DNA from: HRBIN30 sp964534275
Lineage (GTDB): Bacteria > Desulfobacterota > Binatia > HRBIN30
Assembly: GCA_964534275.1 (NCBI GenBank)
Contig: CAZHQG010000003.1
Location: 124,001 to 188,000 of the forward strand
Reading direction: 5' to 3'
DNA length: 64,000 nucleotides
The notes below the pieces were generated by a model. It saw only the letters and a list, made by a program, of their open reading frames with translations, did not search any database and was not told the origin of the DNA. A program made the position numbers and the translations under genes. Shown one piece after another: positions 43,556-52,920 of this stretch; the first letter of the stretch is position 1; each line of letters opens with the position of its first letter.

Positions 43556-45127
43556 TCAACGGGTTCCAGCGTCCCGCACAGAAGCTAACAACGGCAACCC
43601 CAGGTACCGCACCACATCCGCCTCCGACCTCAATGGCCGGCTGACGTACTCCTTTGCAAACGCACCGGCGATACCAACCACAAGACCCGCAAGCAAGGCA
43701 AGACTGGCAGAAACCCGTCTCGTGTCCAGACGCGGCAGGGGCAGGGAAGGACGTTGGACAACACTGACGTTTACTAACTTCTGCTCGTCCATCGCTTGGC
43801 TGATCCGAGCTTCTTGCTCCCGCTTCACGTACAGCTCATATGCTTCGCGGCGGTTTTTCACTTCCTGCTCGAGTCGCTCGAACTCCACCCCTTTTTGCCG
43901 CAATAAAATCAGCCGCCGTGTGGAACGACTGAGATCGTCCTCCAATGCCGCCTGGCGAGCACGCATCTCACTCAGTTGGCTTTCGAGATCTAACAGCATG
44001 CGCAAGCGATCTTCACGCAATGGATTTGTGCGGTAAAGCTGATGAGACACGATGGTAGGTCGCTCGCGTAGTTCCGCTTCCAAGGCGGCGCGAAGCTCCT
44101 GAATCTCCTCTTCGTTGTCGCGAACGTGTCGGTCTTTCTCGGTGTACTTGCGGAGCAGGGCCACACGGTCCACCTGACGGTCCACGAGCTGCGAGGTCAA
44201 TTGGGTGACGACTGGGTTGATCTCCAGGGACTGCGAGCGCTTCACCACCTCAGGTTGTTGTGCGATTTGTTCCCGGAGCACCCGTAATCGCTCCTCTGTC
44301 CCGACGATACTGGCATTGATTTCGCGCAGAACGCTACTTGTCTCCGCTACCATTCGTACCGTGGCAGCGATCTCATCCGTCGGCGATACGACTCCCTCCT
44401 TGCTGCTGAACTCGATGAGCGTTTGCTCGGCCCGCCGCAACTCCTGCTCCAACTTACGCCGCTGCTCATCGTAGAAGCGTGGCAGCTCTTTGTTCCCGTG
44501 AACCTCTGCGTGGTACGCAAGGTACTCATCGACGAGGCGGTTCACCACGCGTGCAGCGTAACTCGGATCGCTGTGGCGGTAGTCGATCTGAATCACGTTC
44601 GAAGCCTTGATCGGAGTCACTGACAGCGCGGACTGCAACGAGGTCAGTTGGTCGCCAAAAGCGACCTTTTGGAGCCCTGGCTGCGTCCCCTCGCTGCCAT
44701 TCATCGCCAACGAACGGGCCACCGCGCTCAACAAGTCCCGGCTCGTGACGATGTGTACTTCCGTGTTCACCAGCGACTCGTTCAGTTGCACAGGCTCAAG
44801 CTTGGTAACGTCCGTAGGCTGTACCGTCGGGTCTGTCCGCGAGGCGGAAATCATCACCTTCGCACTGGCTACGTATTTCGGGCGCTGTAGCAGTGCGCTC
44901 AACAGCCCAGGCAACGCTACGGCCAAAAACAGGCCCGTGATCAGTCGCTTATGTTTGAACAAGACGTGGAGAACATCACGGACCTGATCGCTAGCGGTTC
45001 CACTCCAGCCACCGTTCCCGTTCCACCCGGTGTTCCCACCAAAATTGCCGGGACCGCCGAAATTCCCGGGACCGCCAAGAGCCGTGTTTCGAATGTTGTT
45101 TGGGCGCCTTTGGGGCTCAAATGCCAT
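43556..45127 (-). CDS. Chain-length determinant protein, Wzz/GumC (PCP) family
   Basis: 523 residues. TM1 is around residues 62-80 (LITGLFLAVALPGLLSALL), TM2 around 470-490 (LALLAGLVVGIAGAFAKEY). The large periplasmic part (85-465) contains a long coiled coil with EQTLIEFSSKEGVVSP and heptad-like stretches at about 215-300 and 370-440. It sets polymer length and couples export to the Wza lipoprotein. Unusual is a Gly/Asn/Pro-rich N-terminal cytoplasmic segment (residues 18-44: GGPGNF repeated, then GWNGNGGW). The cytoplasmic kinase domain of fused forms is absent; a separate BY-kinase-like gene follows. Confidence 0.9.
   Translation of the reverse strand: MAFEPQRRPNNIRNTALGGPGNFGGPGNFGGNTGWNGNGGWSGTASDQVRDVLHVLFKHKRLITGLFLAVALPGLLSALLQRPKYVASAKVMISASRTDPTVQPTDVTKLEPVQLNESLVNTEVHIVTSRDLLSAVARSLAMNGSEGTQPGLQKVAFGDQLTSLQSALSVTPIKASNVIQIDYRHSDPSYAARVVNRLVDEYLAYHAEVHGNKELPRFYDEQRRKLEQELRRAEQTLIEFSSKEGVVSPTDEIAATVRMVAETSSVLREINASIVGTEERLRVLREQIAQQPEVVKRSQSLEINPVVTQLTSQLVDRQVDRVALLRKYTEKDRHVRDNEEEIQELRAALEAELRERPTIVSHQLYRTNPLREDRLRMLLDLESQLSEMRARQAALEDDLSRSTRRLILLRQKGVEFERLEQEVKNRREAYELYVKREQEARISQAMDEQKLVNVSVVQRPSLPLPRLDTRRVSASLALLAGLVVGIAGAFAKEYVSRPLRSEADVVRYLGLPLLASVRDAGTR
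45041..45076 (-). repeat. Tandem 18-bp repeat encoding GGPGNF twice
   Basis: Two adjacent 18-bp units (45041-45058 and 45059-45076) differ at only two positions. They encode GGPGNF-GGPGNF in the N-terminal Gly/Asn-rich segment of the Wzz/GumC protein. Two imperfect copies in frame suggest a small expandable repeat. Confidence 0.75.
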
Positions 45128-45148
45128 ACAAGCGTCTGCTTTCTGAGG

Positions 45149-45868
45149 TCAAAAAGATGTGCCTGCCCCCACCCTTGGCTCGACGGGCAACAACCCACGG
45201 ATATACAGGCGCACAAAGGCGTTCACGTCGCCGATGAATGTCCGCGGCACATACAACACGTCCCCCGGCCGCAATTCTACGTCCTCTGGGGCACCGCTTC
45301 GAAGGGCTTGCGCAAGGTCGAGCCGGGTTCCTTGGTACTCGTTGTCTCCGGGCGAAAGCCGTAGAACACTGTCCACTCGGGCGGTGTCGAGGAAACCGCC
45401 GCGGTCCGCAATCGCTTGCAATGGGGTCATGCCCTCTCGGTAAGGTACGATCCCCGGAACTCGGACCTCCCCCATCACGTACACCTTGAGGTCTGCAGTT
45501 TGCGCCACCAGAACCGATACCTCTGGCTCCCGCAACCGGTCTTTGGTTCGATCGACGATGACCTGCGCCAGTTCGTCGGTGGTCAAGCCCGCAGCATGAA
45601 TATCGCCACCCACTTGCAAAGTAATGCCCCCGTCAGGACGCACTGGGACCTTCACGTCCAACTCGGGATGGTAAAGAAATTTCACGCGCAAAAGGTCTCC
45701 TGGCTTGATTCGGTATGGTGTGGCCTGCCCGGGCGGCTGGGGCAACGGTGCATCCAACGGCGGTAGGGCGGCTACCGGGGAGCCCTGCCGAGCGCACCCA
45801 GTCGCAAAGGTGAGCACACCTGCCACCAGCACGAACCCCAAAATGTACCCTCCTTGCGCGCTACGCAC
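45149..45868 (-). CDS. Polysaccharide export lipoprotein, Wza/OPX family
   Basis: 239 residues from a GTG at 45868, chosen because GGGAGG lies about 9 bp before it and because it gives a clean lipoprotein signal; ATG codons at 45892 and further upstream are alternatives. The signal peptide ends in FATGC, a lipobox, so the mature protein is lipid-anchored at Cys. YRIKPGDLLRVKFLYHPELD begins the Poly_export domain, followed by SLBB-type segments VYVMGEVRVPGIVPYREGMTPLQAIADRGG and LRPGDVLYVPRTF. It should form the outer-membrane export channel. It starts inside the last codons of the upstream GT4 gene (8-bp overlap) and precedes wzz by 21 bp. Confidence 0.9.
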   Translation of the reverse strand: MRSAQGGYILGFVLVAGVLTFATGCARQGSPVAALPPLDAPLPQPPGQATPYRIKPGDLLRVKFLYHPELDVKVPVRPDGGITLQVGGDIHAAGLTTDELAQVIVDRTKDRLREPEVSVLVAQTADLKVYVMGEVRVPGIVPYREGMTPLQAIADRGGFLDTARVDSVLRLSPGDNEYQGTRLDLAQALRSGAPEDVELRPGDVLYVPRTFIGDVNAFVRLYIRGLLPVEPRVGAGTSF

Positions 45869-47174
45869 GGGCCTCGTCCTCCCGAGCATCATCCGCTGGC
45901 TTATATGAAGTCGCCACATGGGTATCAACACCTAAATAAGCTCTCCGGTTTTTAAGAGCCTCGCGTTGCAGGTGCCGCTCCACAACTGACGACTGCAAGA
46001 GCTTTTCTAACTCCGCAGCCACGGTGTGTTTATCCACCAGCCGCGCAGCAAACATGCGCGCAGCTTGCATCGCAGCCGATCGCCTCTTGGGGTCGCGCGC
46101 CAAGCCTAGAAGCACGTTGGCCAAACTAGCCTCTTGTCCAGAGGCGAACACGGTGTCCGCATAGGTCCATCCGATGCCTTCAGCGGCTCCAGAGGCCAAC
46201 ACCACGGGCTTGGCGAGAGCAAAATAGTTGAGGAGTTTGATGGGGTAGCCCGACCACGAACTGCGGGGACAAACCAAAACGTCTGCACCGATCAACCACG
46301 GCCGAGTTTCCGCAAAGCTCCGACAAACCACAACCTGAGCAGCGTTTTGCTGTACCAACGACAGAAGCAACCAAGAAGCCCGTTGCCGCCAATCCTGTTC
46401 GTGCGTTACAAGGAGCAGGAGCGCTTCAGGGTGCCACTGACGAAAGATACAAAACCCGCGCAGTAGCACCTCGAGTTCTTGGTAGGCATCGAAATTGCCC
46501 GAGTACGCAATTGTGACTCTGCGCCCGCTCCAATCTAGAGGTGGCTCAGCTCTCCCCCCGAGTTCCGAGGGCGCTGGCATCGGGGGCGGCAAAACAGCCA
46601 CCCGCCTCGCATCCAGTCCCGCACTCTGCAGAGCCCGTGATTGAGCCACGGTGAGCGCCACGACACGGTCTGCAAGCCGCGGCACTGCGCGGTCCAGCAA
46701 CTTACCCAGTTGCCGTACGACCCATCGGGCGGGAGCCCGTTTGAAATACGTCGGAAGCTCATCCGCCAAAACGTTGTGCGCGTGGTAAACCACGGGGCAA
46801 CCGGTCACCCACCGTACAAGCCACGCAACGACCGGGCCCTCATAGTTATGGGCGTGGATCACGTCGAACCGCATGGCTTTCGCGAGGCGCCATAACGCCC
46901 AAGCCAGTGCCAAATCGCTGAGCGCTTTTTTCACGAGCCAGGGTAACCAAGACACGCGAGCCACGAACCGGGCGCCGGCCCGATGCACGATAATTCCGCG
47001 CAAGGGGACCAGATGCTCCCCAACGGCGTACGTGACCACGTGCACCTCGTGTCCGCGCCGGGCAAGCGACTCGGCAAGCTCTCGAATCAGCACCTGGGAG
47101 CCCCGTGCAGAGGGAAACGGACAGGGCGCTACAACAGCCACGCGCATGCTTCGTCTGGTCGTTCCCGCACTCAT
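45861..47174 (-). CDS. Family 4 glycosyltransferase
   Basis: 437 residues. The N-terminus RVAVVAPCPFPSARGSQVLIRELAESLARRGHEVHVVTY is a strong GT4 start (Glyco_trans_4_4), with DVIHAHNYEGPVVAWLV and VVYHAHNVLADELP. The donor side has TIAYSGNFDAYQELEVLLRG and RSSWSGYPIKLLNYFALAKPVVLAS. The start at 47174 overlaps the stop of the upstream hydrolase gene as ATGA. An internal start at 47147 is possible. It sits between an alkaline-phosphatase-superfamily hydrolase and Wza. Confidence 0.88.
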   Translation of the reverse strand: MSAGTTRRSMRVAVVAPCPFPSARGSQVLIRELAESLARRGHEVHVVTYAVGEHLVPLRGIIVHRAGARFVARVSWLPWLVKKALSDLALAWALWRLAKAMRFDVIHAHNYEGPVVAWLVRWVTGCPVVYHAHNVLADELPTYFKRAPARWVVRQLGKLLDRAVPRLADRVVALTVAQSRALQSAGLDARRVAVLPPPMPAPSELGGRAEPPLDWSGRRVTIAYSGNFDAYQELEVLLRGFCIFRQWHPEALLLLVTHEQDWRQRASWLLLSLVQQNAAQVVVCRSFAETRPWLIGADVLVCPRSSWSGYPIKLLNYFALAKPVVLASGAAEGIGWTYADTVFASGQEASLANVLLGLARDPKRRSAAMQAARMFAARLVDKHTVAAELEKLLQSSVVERHLQREALKNRRAYLGVDTHVATSYKPADDAREDEARA

Positions 47175-48838
47175 TCAAAGTACCCCAAATTCTTCAAGCG
47201 TTCTGTGATCTCCCGTTCCTCTGCTTCGGTGTACGCCCGCGAGTCCTCCTCTCTCGACGGCAACAGAAACTCAGCGGCGTTTTGTGCCCTTACTACGTGT
47301 GCAAAACTTTCTCCATCGAAAAGTTCTTCGGGCGGATGCAAGCCACACATCTCCATGATCGTTGGCGCAAGCTGTTCCATTTTGAGGAACACCCGCGAAC
47401 CATTTCCTCGCACGCTTGGACCGGCGACGGCAAATATCCCTAATCGGCGATGCGTCCCGCTGAGTCCTTGCATCTTGCCACCACGCCACTGCGTTAGGTC
47501 GAGTTCGCGCACCGCCGGCCCTTCCTCACCGTTGCTTCGGCTAGCCACAATGGCGTAGCCTGGTGGTTCTTCATCGAACTGGATCAAAATGTCCGGAGCC
47601 TCCCCTACCCAAGGTCCTGCGTACAGCTCCTCGCGAAGCCATACGCGTCGAACCAGAGCACGGCCCGTTTGCGGGTGTCGCCAGTGCAGCAACGCTGTGC
47701 GGATCTCCGCACGCAACTGCTCGTAGCCTTGGGCGTCCACGATCCCTTCGGGGTCCCTGCCCTTCACGTTCAACCAGATGGAGGGGAAGTACCCAAGTTC
47801 CTCCGAAAACGCAGCAGAGGCTGCAAAATCGACCCCCGCAAACCGCGTCGATGTTTCCAGGGCACTGGCCCAGCGGTAGCCTCCCCAACGAAAGAGCCTT
47901 GCCTGCCATCTCGCCGGTACCCAGGCCAACGCGACGGATTTTGCCGCAGCAGAAAAAGCCGACCCGCGTCGATTGCATCTTTGAAATTTCAGCCATCCAT
48001 GTTCGGCGAGCCAGCGGTTCAGGTACACGCGAGTGGTGCCGGCACCGCCAAACCCATGATCGGAGAGCACGAGCAAATCCGCCTCCGGTACCGTTGAACA
48101 CAGCCGGCCAAGTGCGGCATCCAACGCCTCATAAACCTCGGCCAGCACGTTTTCGAACGGATTGGAACCGACGTAGAACGGACTAAGTCTGTCGTGAAAG
48201 TGCCAAAAGTGATGCGCGGCGGTGTCCGATTCACCGAAAAGAATCAGAAAGCAGTCCCATCGTTCCTTCCGCAGCAGTTTCTCTGCCAAGCGGGTTTTTT
48301 GTTCGATTCCCGCCAGCAAGCGCTCCCGCGCCACCGCGTACCACCGCTGGCTTACGCGGAACTCCTGGAAATCCGCGAACGGAAATCCACCAGCTTCGAG
48401 AATCTCTCTTGCACGTTCGCGGGGATACACAAACGAAGCGTCGGCACGCGTCGTCACCGGCGTATCGAAGCCGCTCAGCAGGACTCCGTTCACCGGCTCG
48501 GGCGGATAGGTGGCAGGCAGGCCGAGCACACACACGCGTTTGCGAGAGGCACTCAGGAGCGACCAAACGCTTGGTGCCTTGCGATTTGTCGCATTGACGA
48601 ATTGCACCCGGTAGGTGCCAGGGACGCGCCGGGTAAAGTCGAAGATTCCGTGCCGCCCGGGATTGACCCCGGTCATGAACGTCGTCCAACTGGGAAAAGT
48701 CACCGGTGGCCATGGGGGTTCCACCACGCCGGAATGTCCGGTTCGCCACACCCGATCCAAGTTCGGCAGCCGGCCGGCTCGGAGCCACCTCTCGACGAGA
48801 CTTGGGGAGGCGCCATCCCAGCCTACGATGAGCAGCAT
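47171..48838 (-). CDS. Alkaline-phosphatase-superfamily hydrolase/phosphodiesterase
   Basis: 555 residues. LLIVGWDGASPSL starts the domain, PPVTFPSWTTFMTG holds the nucleophile threonine, GESDTAAHHFWHF, VLSDHGFGG and the late GTHRRLGIFAVAGP carry metal ligands; all appear intact. The ending TERLKNLGYFE is typical of this phosphodiesterase subfamily. No signal peptide or membrane anchor is clear. The substrate is probably a phosphodiester or phosphonate linked to lipid or glycan. The start at 48838 (MLLIVG) places the first strand at once; upstream codons are in the intergenic gap. It overlaps the GT4 gene by 4 bp. Confidence 0.83.
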   Translation of the reverse strand: MLLIVGWDGASPSLVERWLRAGRLPNLDRVWRTGHSGVVEPPWPPVTFPSWTTFMTGVNPGRHGIFDFTRRVPGTYRVQFVNATNRKAPSVWSLLSASRKRVCVLGLPATYPPEPVNGVLLSGFDTPVTTRADASFVYPRERAREILEAGGFPFADFQEFRVSQRWYAVARERLLAGIEQKTRLAEKLLRKERWDCFLILFGESDTAAHHFWHFHDRLSPFYVGSNPFENVLAEVYEALDAALGRLCSTVPEADLLVLSDHGFGGAGTTRVYLNRWLAEHGWLKFQRCNRRGSAFSAAAKSVALAWVPARWQARLFRWGGYRWASALETSTRFAGVDFAASAAFSEELGYFPSIWLNVKGRDPEGIVDAQGYEQLRAEIRTALLHWRHPQTGRALVRRVWLREELYAGPWVGEAPDILIQFDEEPPGYAIVASRSNGEEGPAVRELDLTQWRGGKMQGLSGTHRRLGIFAVAGPSVRGNGSRVFLKMEQLAPTIMEMCGLHPPEELFDGESFAHVVRAQNAAEFLLPSREEDSRAYTEAEEREITERLKNLGYFE

Positions 48839-48857
48839 CGCCTCCCTCCGTCTCGAT

Positions 48858-50663
48858 TTATCGGCGCGCTCGCGACGAAAACAGCGAGCGCGCCTGATCC
48901 AAGCGAAGCTGCATGGCACGCACAACCTCGGCATTACTTGCGGCAAGGTTGTTACGCTCTTCAGGATCTACCATCAGGTCGAACAACGCCACTGCCGGCA
49001 AACCCCTCGGGTTATCGGGGTTCGCAACGACCAACTTCCAGTGTTGCCAGTGCAAGCTTTCGAGTCGGTTTCCCTCCAGAGTTTCTTGGGCGTACAGAAA
49101 CTCCGGGGGAGGCTGGTCGGAAAACAAGTTGCGCCCGCGAAGGGATGGAGTTGCCGGCAACCCTGCTTGAGCGAGAATCGTTGGCGCAAGGTCCAACGTC
49201 TGTGCCCAATCCGTTCTCTCGGTGCCAGCCCCGACTCCACCTGGCCGACGAATAATCAACGGGACCCGCAATTGTTCCTCGTAAAGCGTAGTGCCATGCC
49301 ACCAGCCGCCGTGCTCGTGGAATTCTTCACCATGGTCCGCGGTCACAACCAATAACGTCCGATCCAACAACCCTCTGCGTCGAAACTCGCTCAAAAGCTC
49401 CCCGAACTGCTCATCGAAATAAGTGACGTCCGCGTCATAAAGCCGCCGCATTTCCGCGGCCTGCGCTGCGGGTGGATTGGGGTCCAATACTCGAGCGATT
49501 CCCTTCCCGTTGTATGGGATTTCAAAATACGGGTCGTGGGGGTCCATGTAATGCAACAGCAGAAAGAAAGGCTCGGGTGGCTTGGCCGCAAGCCACCGTG
49601 CGACGTGTTCTCTCATCACTTTTGCGTCTTGGTAATAATGGTAAAAGTACAAGTGGCGCCGAAAAAAGCGCTCGCGCACCAGACGCAGGAGTTTGTAAGC
49701 CGAAAGGCGGGTCGCCGAATCCGAAGCTCCGAAGTAAAAACTCGGCGCTAAGTAATGATACTCTCCAAACCCCTGCTGGAAATTGAAAATCGGGGCGACG
49801 TTAATATTGGTTACGAAACCCGCCGTCCAGTAACCTGCGTCGCGCAAGAACTCCGCGATCGTAACCACCCCATCGGGCAACGGATCGAACTTTTGAATTG
49901 CCCCATGCTCTACAGGATGAAGCCCCGTGAGAATTGTTGCTACCGACGGGCGTGTCCACGATGACTGGGCGTACGCGTTTCGAAAGTACACTGCTTCACG
50001 AGCGAGCGCATCGATCTGCGGCGTGGTCGCCTTCCCTGACGCAAAGCCTAAGGCATCGGCTCGAAGAGTATCCACGATCACAAGGACCACATTGGGCTTT
50101 GCACCTTCCGCTGTAGCTCTTCGTTGTGGTTCTGGGACGACCGGCGTAAACCATCGCGCCCCGAGCGCAGCGGTTGCGCAGCCGACGAGCCAAAGAAGCA
50201 GCAACCTCGGGGCGGCCCAACTGCTCTCACGACCTGCGACCAGGGAAACCAATGCAGCCCCCAGCACCGCAAGCAAGGCGCTGGCAATCACGAGCCCAGT
50301 GGTCCACGCCAACCCGGCTGCACTCCACAACGCGGGGAATTGCTCGGCAAACACCCTTTGCGCCAAGTGATATCGCCCCACCACAAATCCGATCGGCAAC
50401 ATTCCCGCCGCCGCATGCACGGCAAGCCAAAGCTTCTCGCGCTCTGGCTTCCAACCAGCAGCCCACAGCAGCACGCTCGCAGCTGCCCCCAGCCCAGCTC
50501 CCATCACGCCGTACGCGCATACAGCGAAAGGGAACAAACCGAACTCGGACAGCGAAGGGCTCGTCGCGACAATCATGGCCGCTTCCAGAACCCCCAGCAA
50601 CGACCCGCCCCAAGCTCCGGCAACTACGCCACCCAAGATTCTTCCGAACGCTTTTCCGCCCAC
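48858..50663 (-). CDS. Membrane-bound sulfatase-like hydrolase (alkaline phosphatase superfamily)
   Basis: 601 residues. About five N-terminal transmembrane segments (residues 5-185) precede an extracytoplasmic sulfatase domain. NVVLVIVDTLRADALGF holds the first Asp ligands, SSWTRPSVATILTGLHP carries a Thr nucleophile in place of the formylglycine Cys/Ser, HYMDPHDPY, and VTADHGEEFHEHGG supplies the last ligands. LFDLMVDPEERNNLA is the usual sulfatase ending. A Thr nucleophile points to phosphotransferase or phosphoesterase chemistry (as in LtaS and EptA) rather than classical sulfate ester cleavage. It probably works on the polymer at the periplasmic side. It is the first gene of the 36-50 kb run, 179 bp after the ATPase gene. 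Confidence 0.87.
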   Translation of the reverse strand: MGGKAFGRILGGVVAGAWGGSLLGVLEAAMIVATSPSLSEFGLFPFAVCAYGVMGAGLGAAASVLLWAAGWKPEREKLWLAVHAAAGMLPIGFVVGRYHLAQRVFAEQFPALWSAAGLAWTTGLVIASALLAVLGAALVSLVAGRESSWAAPRLLLLWLVGCATAALGARWFTPVVPEPQRRATAEGAKPNVVLVIVDTLRADALGFASGKATTPQIDALAREAVYFRNAYAQSSWTRPSVATILTGLHPVEHGAIQKFDPLPDGVVTIAEFLRDAGYWTAGFVTNINVAPIFNFQQGFGEYHYLAPSFYFGASDSATRLSAYKLLRLVRERFFRRHLYFYHYYQDAKVMREHVARWLAAKPPEPFFLLLHYMDPHDPYFEIPYNGKGIARVLDPNPPAAQAAEMRRLYDADVTYFDEQFGELLSEFRRRGLLDRTLLVVTADHGEEFHEHGGWWHGTTLYEEQLRVPLIIRRPGGVGAGTERTDWAQTLDLAPTILAQAGLPATPSLRGRNLFSDQPPPEFLYAQETLEGNRLESLHWQHWKLVVANPDNPRGLPAVALFDLMVDPEERNNLAASNAEVVRAMQLRLDQARSLFSSRARR

Positions 50664-50842
50664 CGCAACCTCCTCAGCGTACCCCTAGGCTCTCGGGGCG
50701 ATTCCAACCGAAAGACAACGCATTTGCCCTTCGCTGCTGCGGAAGCCCGAGTTGGGATTTCGACTGCTGCCACATTTGGACGCCGCGCACCACTTCGCCA
50801 CGGCACACGATCCCTTCGCACTAAGCCGTCCACGCAAGGGCA

Positions 50843-52828
50843 TCACAGGCCTAGGCGCAGGATGTTCGGATCTTCGCGCAGCACCCGCTGCAGTGCCATT
50901 CCTACTCGAGTCGCATCCTCGCGTCCCGGACCACCGCCGACCGTCACCCGAAACACTTTCTTTTGCGACCCAAGTTCCGCGCCGCGAACTTCCACACTAA
51001 ATCCGCGCTCTCGCAACGCCGCCGCCAACGCTTGTGCCCGGGGAAGATTCGGGGTGCTGAAGACGAGCAAAGAGTACTTTCCTGCCGACTCGCGTAAAAT
51101 GGGAGGGCCTTCGCGCAGATCCGGCAATCGCAAGGATTGCCCGGGGAGAATCCAGTCAACGTCTTGGACCTGGGGGTTTGCTAGTTTGATCAGGTCTAAG
51201 ATGGTGTAACTCGACTGGCCGTACCGAGCACGCGCGATGGACGAGAGCGAATCCCCGGGTCGGACGATCATACTTGTGAACCGGCCGAGATCGACTTCCA
51301 GCCGCCCCGTTGGGCTACCGGATCCCTCGACGGGCGCCGCCACGCTTCCCGCTCTCTCAGCAGCAGTGGGCAGCCCAGCCTCGCTTCCTCTCGTCATCAA
51401 AGCTGTTTGGCCAACTGGTTGCGGCACGACCCCTGAAGGCGACTGTCCACGACCGAAGTCCGGTGCTGTGGCCACCTCGGGATGCGGCTGCTCAGCAGCT
51501 GAAGCCTTCCCCGAAGACGGCGCGGCTGCTTCCGGTACTGCCTTCGCCGCGCCCTCGCCGGCAACCTCCAGAGCCCCACCCGTGCGTGCCTCTCGAAGAG
51601 CGTCAGGGCGCGCAACGTCCGTCGGCTCATCAGCCAACATCGCTAGTCGGGGCGCAGGCTCCACCACTTGCAGTGCGGGCGCCTGCTCTGGATGCTCCGG
51701 CAGCACTTCGCCACGCTCGGGGGGTTCGGCTTCAGCCGCGGGAATCGCCGGCTCGGATTCGCCGGCGGAAACCGAACCGGGGCGGATCACCTCTGCATGT
51801 TCGGACGGCGCCGTCGCCCGCCCGTCAGGCGCGGCACCGGTCGAACGGTAAGCTTGCCACAACGCTTGGCCCGCAGTCCAAGCCGCGATTGCCGCAGCCA
51901 CCACCGCGCCACCATAAACGAACCTTTGCCACCACGAGCTTTGGGATCTCGCTTCATTTCCCGGCTCCCGCGGGGCGCTAACGCTTTCGCGCGTGCTTTC
52001 CGTTTGCACGTGAGCGGCGGACTCCATCGGCAACAGGTCGGCTGCGGCTTCCTTGATGATGTCCGCAGTGATCCGTTTCTTACCCATCGCGTACCCGATC
52101 ACGAGGGCGTTGTCGCACACCACGTTGACCAAGCGCGGGATTCCCCGCGAGAAGTGGTAAATTTGCTCCTCCGCGTCGCGGGTGAACAGCTTTGTGTCGG
52201 GCGCGCCTGCCGCCTCGAGACGAAAGTGAATGTACTCAGAGACTTCTTCGCGCGACAGCGGCAGCAAGCGGCAGTTGACACTGATCCGTTGACGGAGCTG
52301 GCGCAGCACTGGATTGCTGAGCTTCTGCCCAAGTTCTGGCTGGCCGGAGAGGACAATCTGAATGATCTTTTCTTTCGCCGTCTCCAAATTCGACAGTAAG
52401 CGCAAGTCCTCTAGAACGCTGTACTCGAGGTCCTGCGCTTCGTCGATCAGCAAGGCCACGTTTCTCCCCTGACGAAGCTCCTCGAGCAAAAACGTGTTCA
52501 GCCGCTGCAGCATGTAAAGCTTTTTCCCGCTGTGAACGGGAAGATCGAACTCCGCAAAGATGTACTCCAGGATTTCCTCGAACGTGACGTTCGTGTTGAA
52601 CAAGAACACGGTGCGGGTGTTCTGATCGAGTTCCTCGAGCAATCGTTTGAGAAGCGTGGTTTTACCGGTTCCGGCTTCTCCAATGAGCGTGATGAACCCC
52701 TTGCGTTGCGTGATGCCGTAGTGCAGCGACGCAATGGCCTCGCGATAGCGTGCGTTGAGGTAGAGAAACTTGGGGTCCGGGGTCACGTTAAACGGGCGTT
52801 CTTGCAACTGGTAAAACTCGCAGTACAT
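50843..52828 (-). CDS. GspA/ExeA-like AAA ATPase with LysM and SPOR-like C-terminus (PEP-CTERM-locus secretion ATPase type)
   Basis: 661 residues from the ATG at 52828. The N-terminus MYCEFYQLQERPFNVTPDP is the hallmark of ExeA and of the PEP-CTERM-locus putative secretion ATPase. Walker A GEAGTGKTT is at 50-58 and Walker B LLIDEAQDL at 127-135. One transmembrane helix (about residues 303-325) is followed by a long Ala/Pro/Glu-rich linker, a LysM domain (about 525-580, VRPGDSLSSIARARYG) and a SPOR-like end (about 590-655). It probably couples ATP hydrolysis to assembly of the envelope export machine, with LysM and SPOR contacting peptidoglycan. It follows the NtrC-type regulator gene after 92 bp. 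Confidence 0.87.
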   Translation of the reverse strand: MYCEFYQLQERPFNVTPDPKFLYLNARYREAIASLHYGITQRKGFITLIGEAGTGKTTLLKRLLEELDQNTRTVFLFNTNVTFEEILEYIFAEFDLPVHSGKKLYMLQRLNTFLLEELRQGRNVALLIDEAQDLEYSVLEDLRLLSNLETAKEKIIQIVLSGQPELGQKLSNPVLRQLRQRISVNCRLLPLSREEVSEYIHFRLEAAGAPDTKLFTRDAEEQIYHFSRGIPRLVNVVCDNALVIGYAMGKKRITADIIKEAAADLLPMESAAHVQTESTRESVSAPREPGNEARSQSSWWQRFVYGGAVVAAAIAAWTAGQALWQAYRSTGAAPDGRATAPSEHAEVIRPGSVSAGESEPAIPAAEAEPPERGEVLPEHPEQAPALQVVEPAPRLAMLADEPTDVARPDALREARTGGALEVAGEGAAKAVPEAAAPSSGKASAAEQPHPEVATAPDFGRGQSPSGVVPQPVGQTALMTRGSEAGLPTAAERAGSVAAPVEGSGSPTGRLEVDLGRFTSMIVRPGDSLSSIARARYGQSSYTILDLIKLANPQVQDVDWILPGQSLRLPDLREGPPILRESAGKYSLLVFSTPNLPRAQALAAALRERGFSVEVRGAELGSQKKVFRVTVGGGPGREDATRVGMALQRVLREDPNILRLGL

Positions 52829-52920
52829 CGAAACCTCCGTTCGACTCGCTTGCGCTGCCGTTGTCCTGAAGAAGAGGGCGCTATCGGCAGGCACCACTTT
52901 CGCGCCGAAAACCCCCTCCT

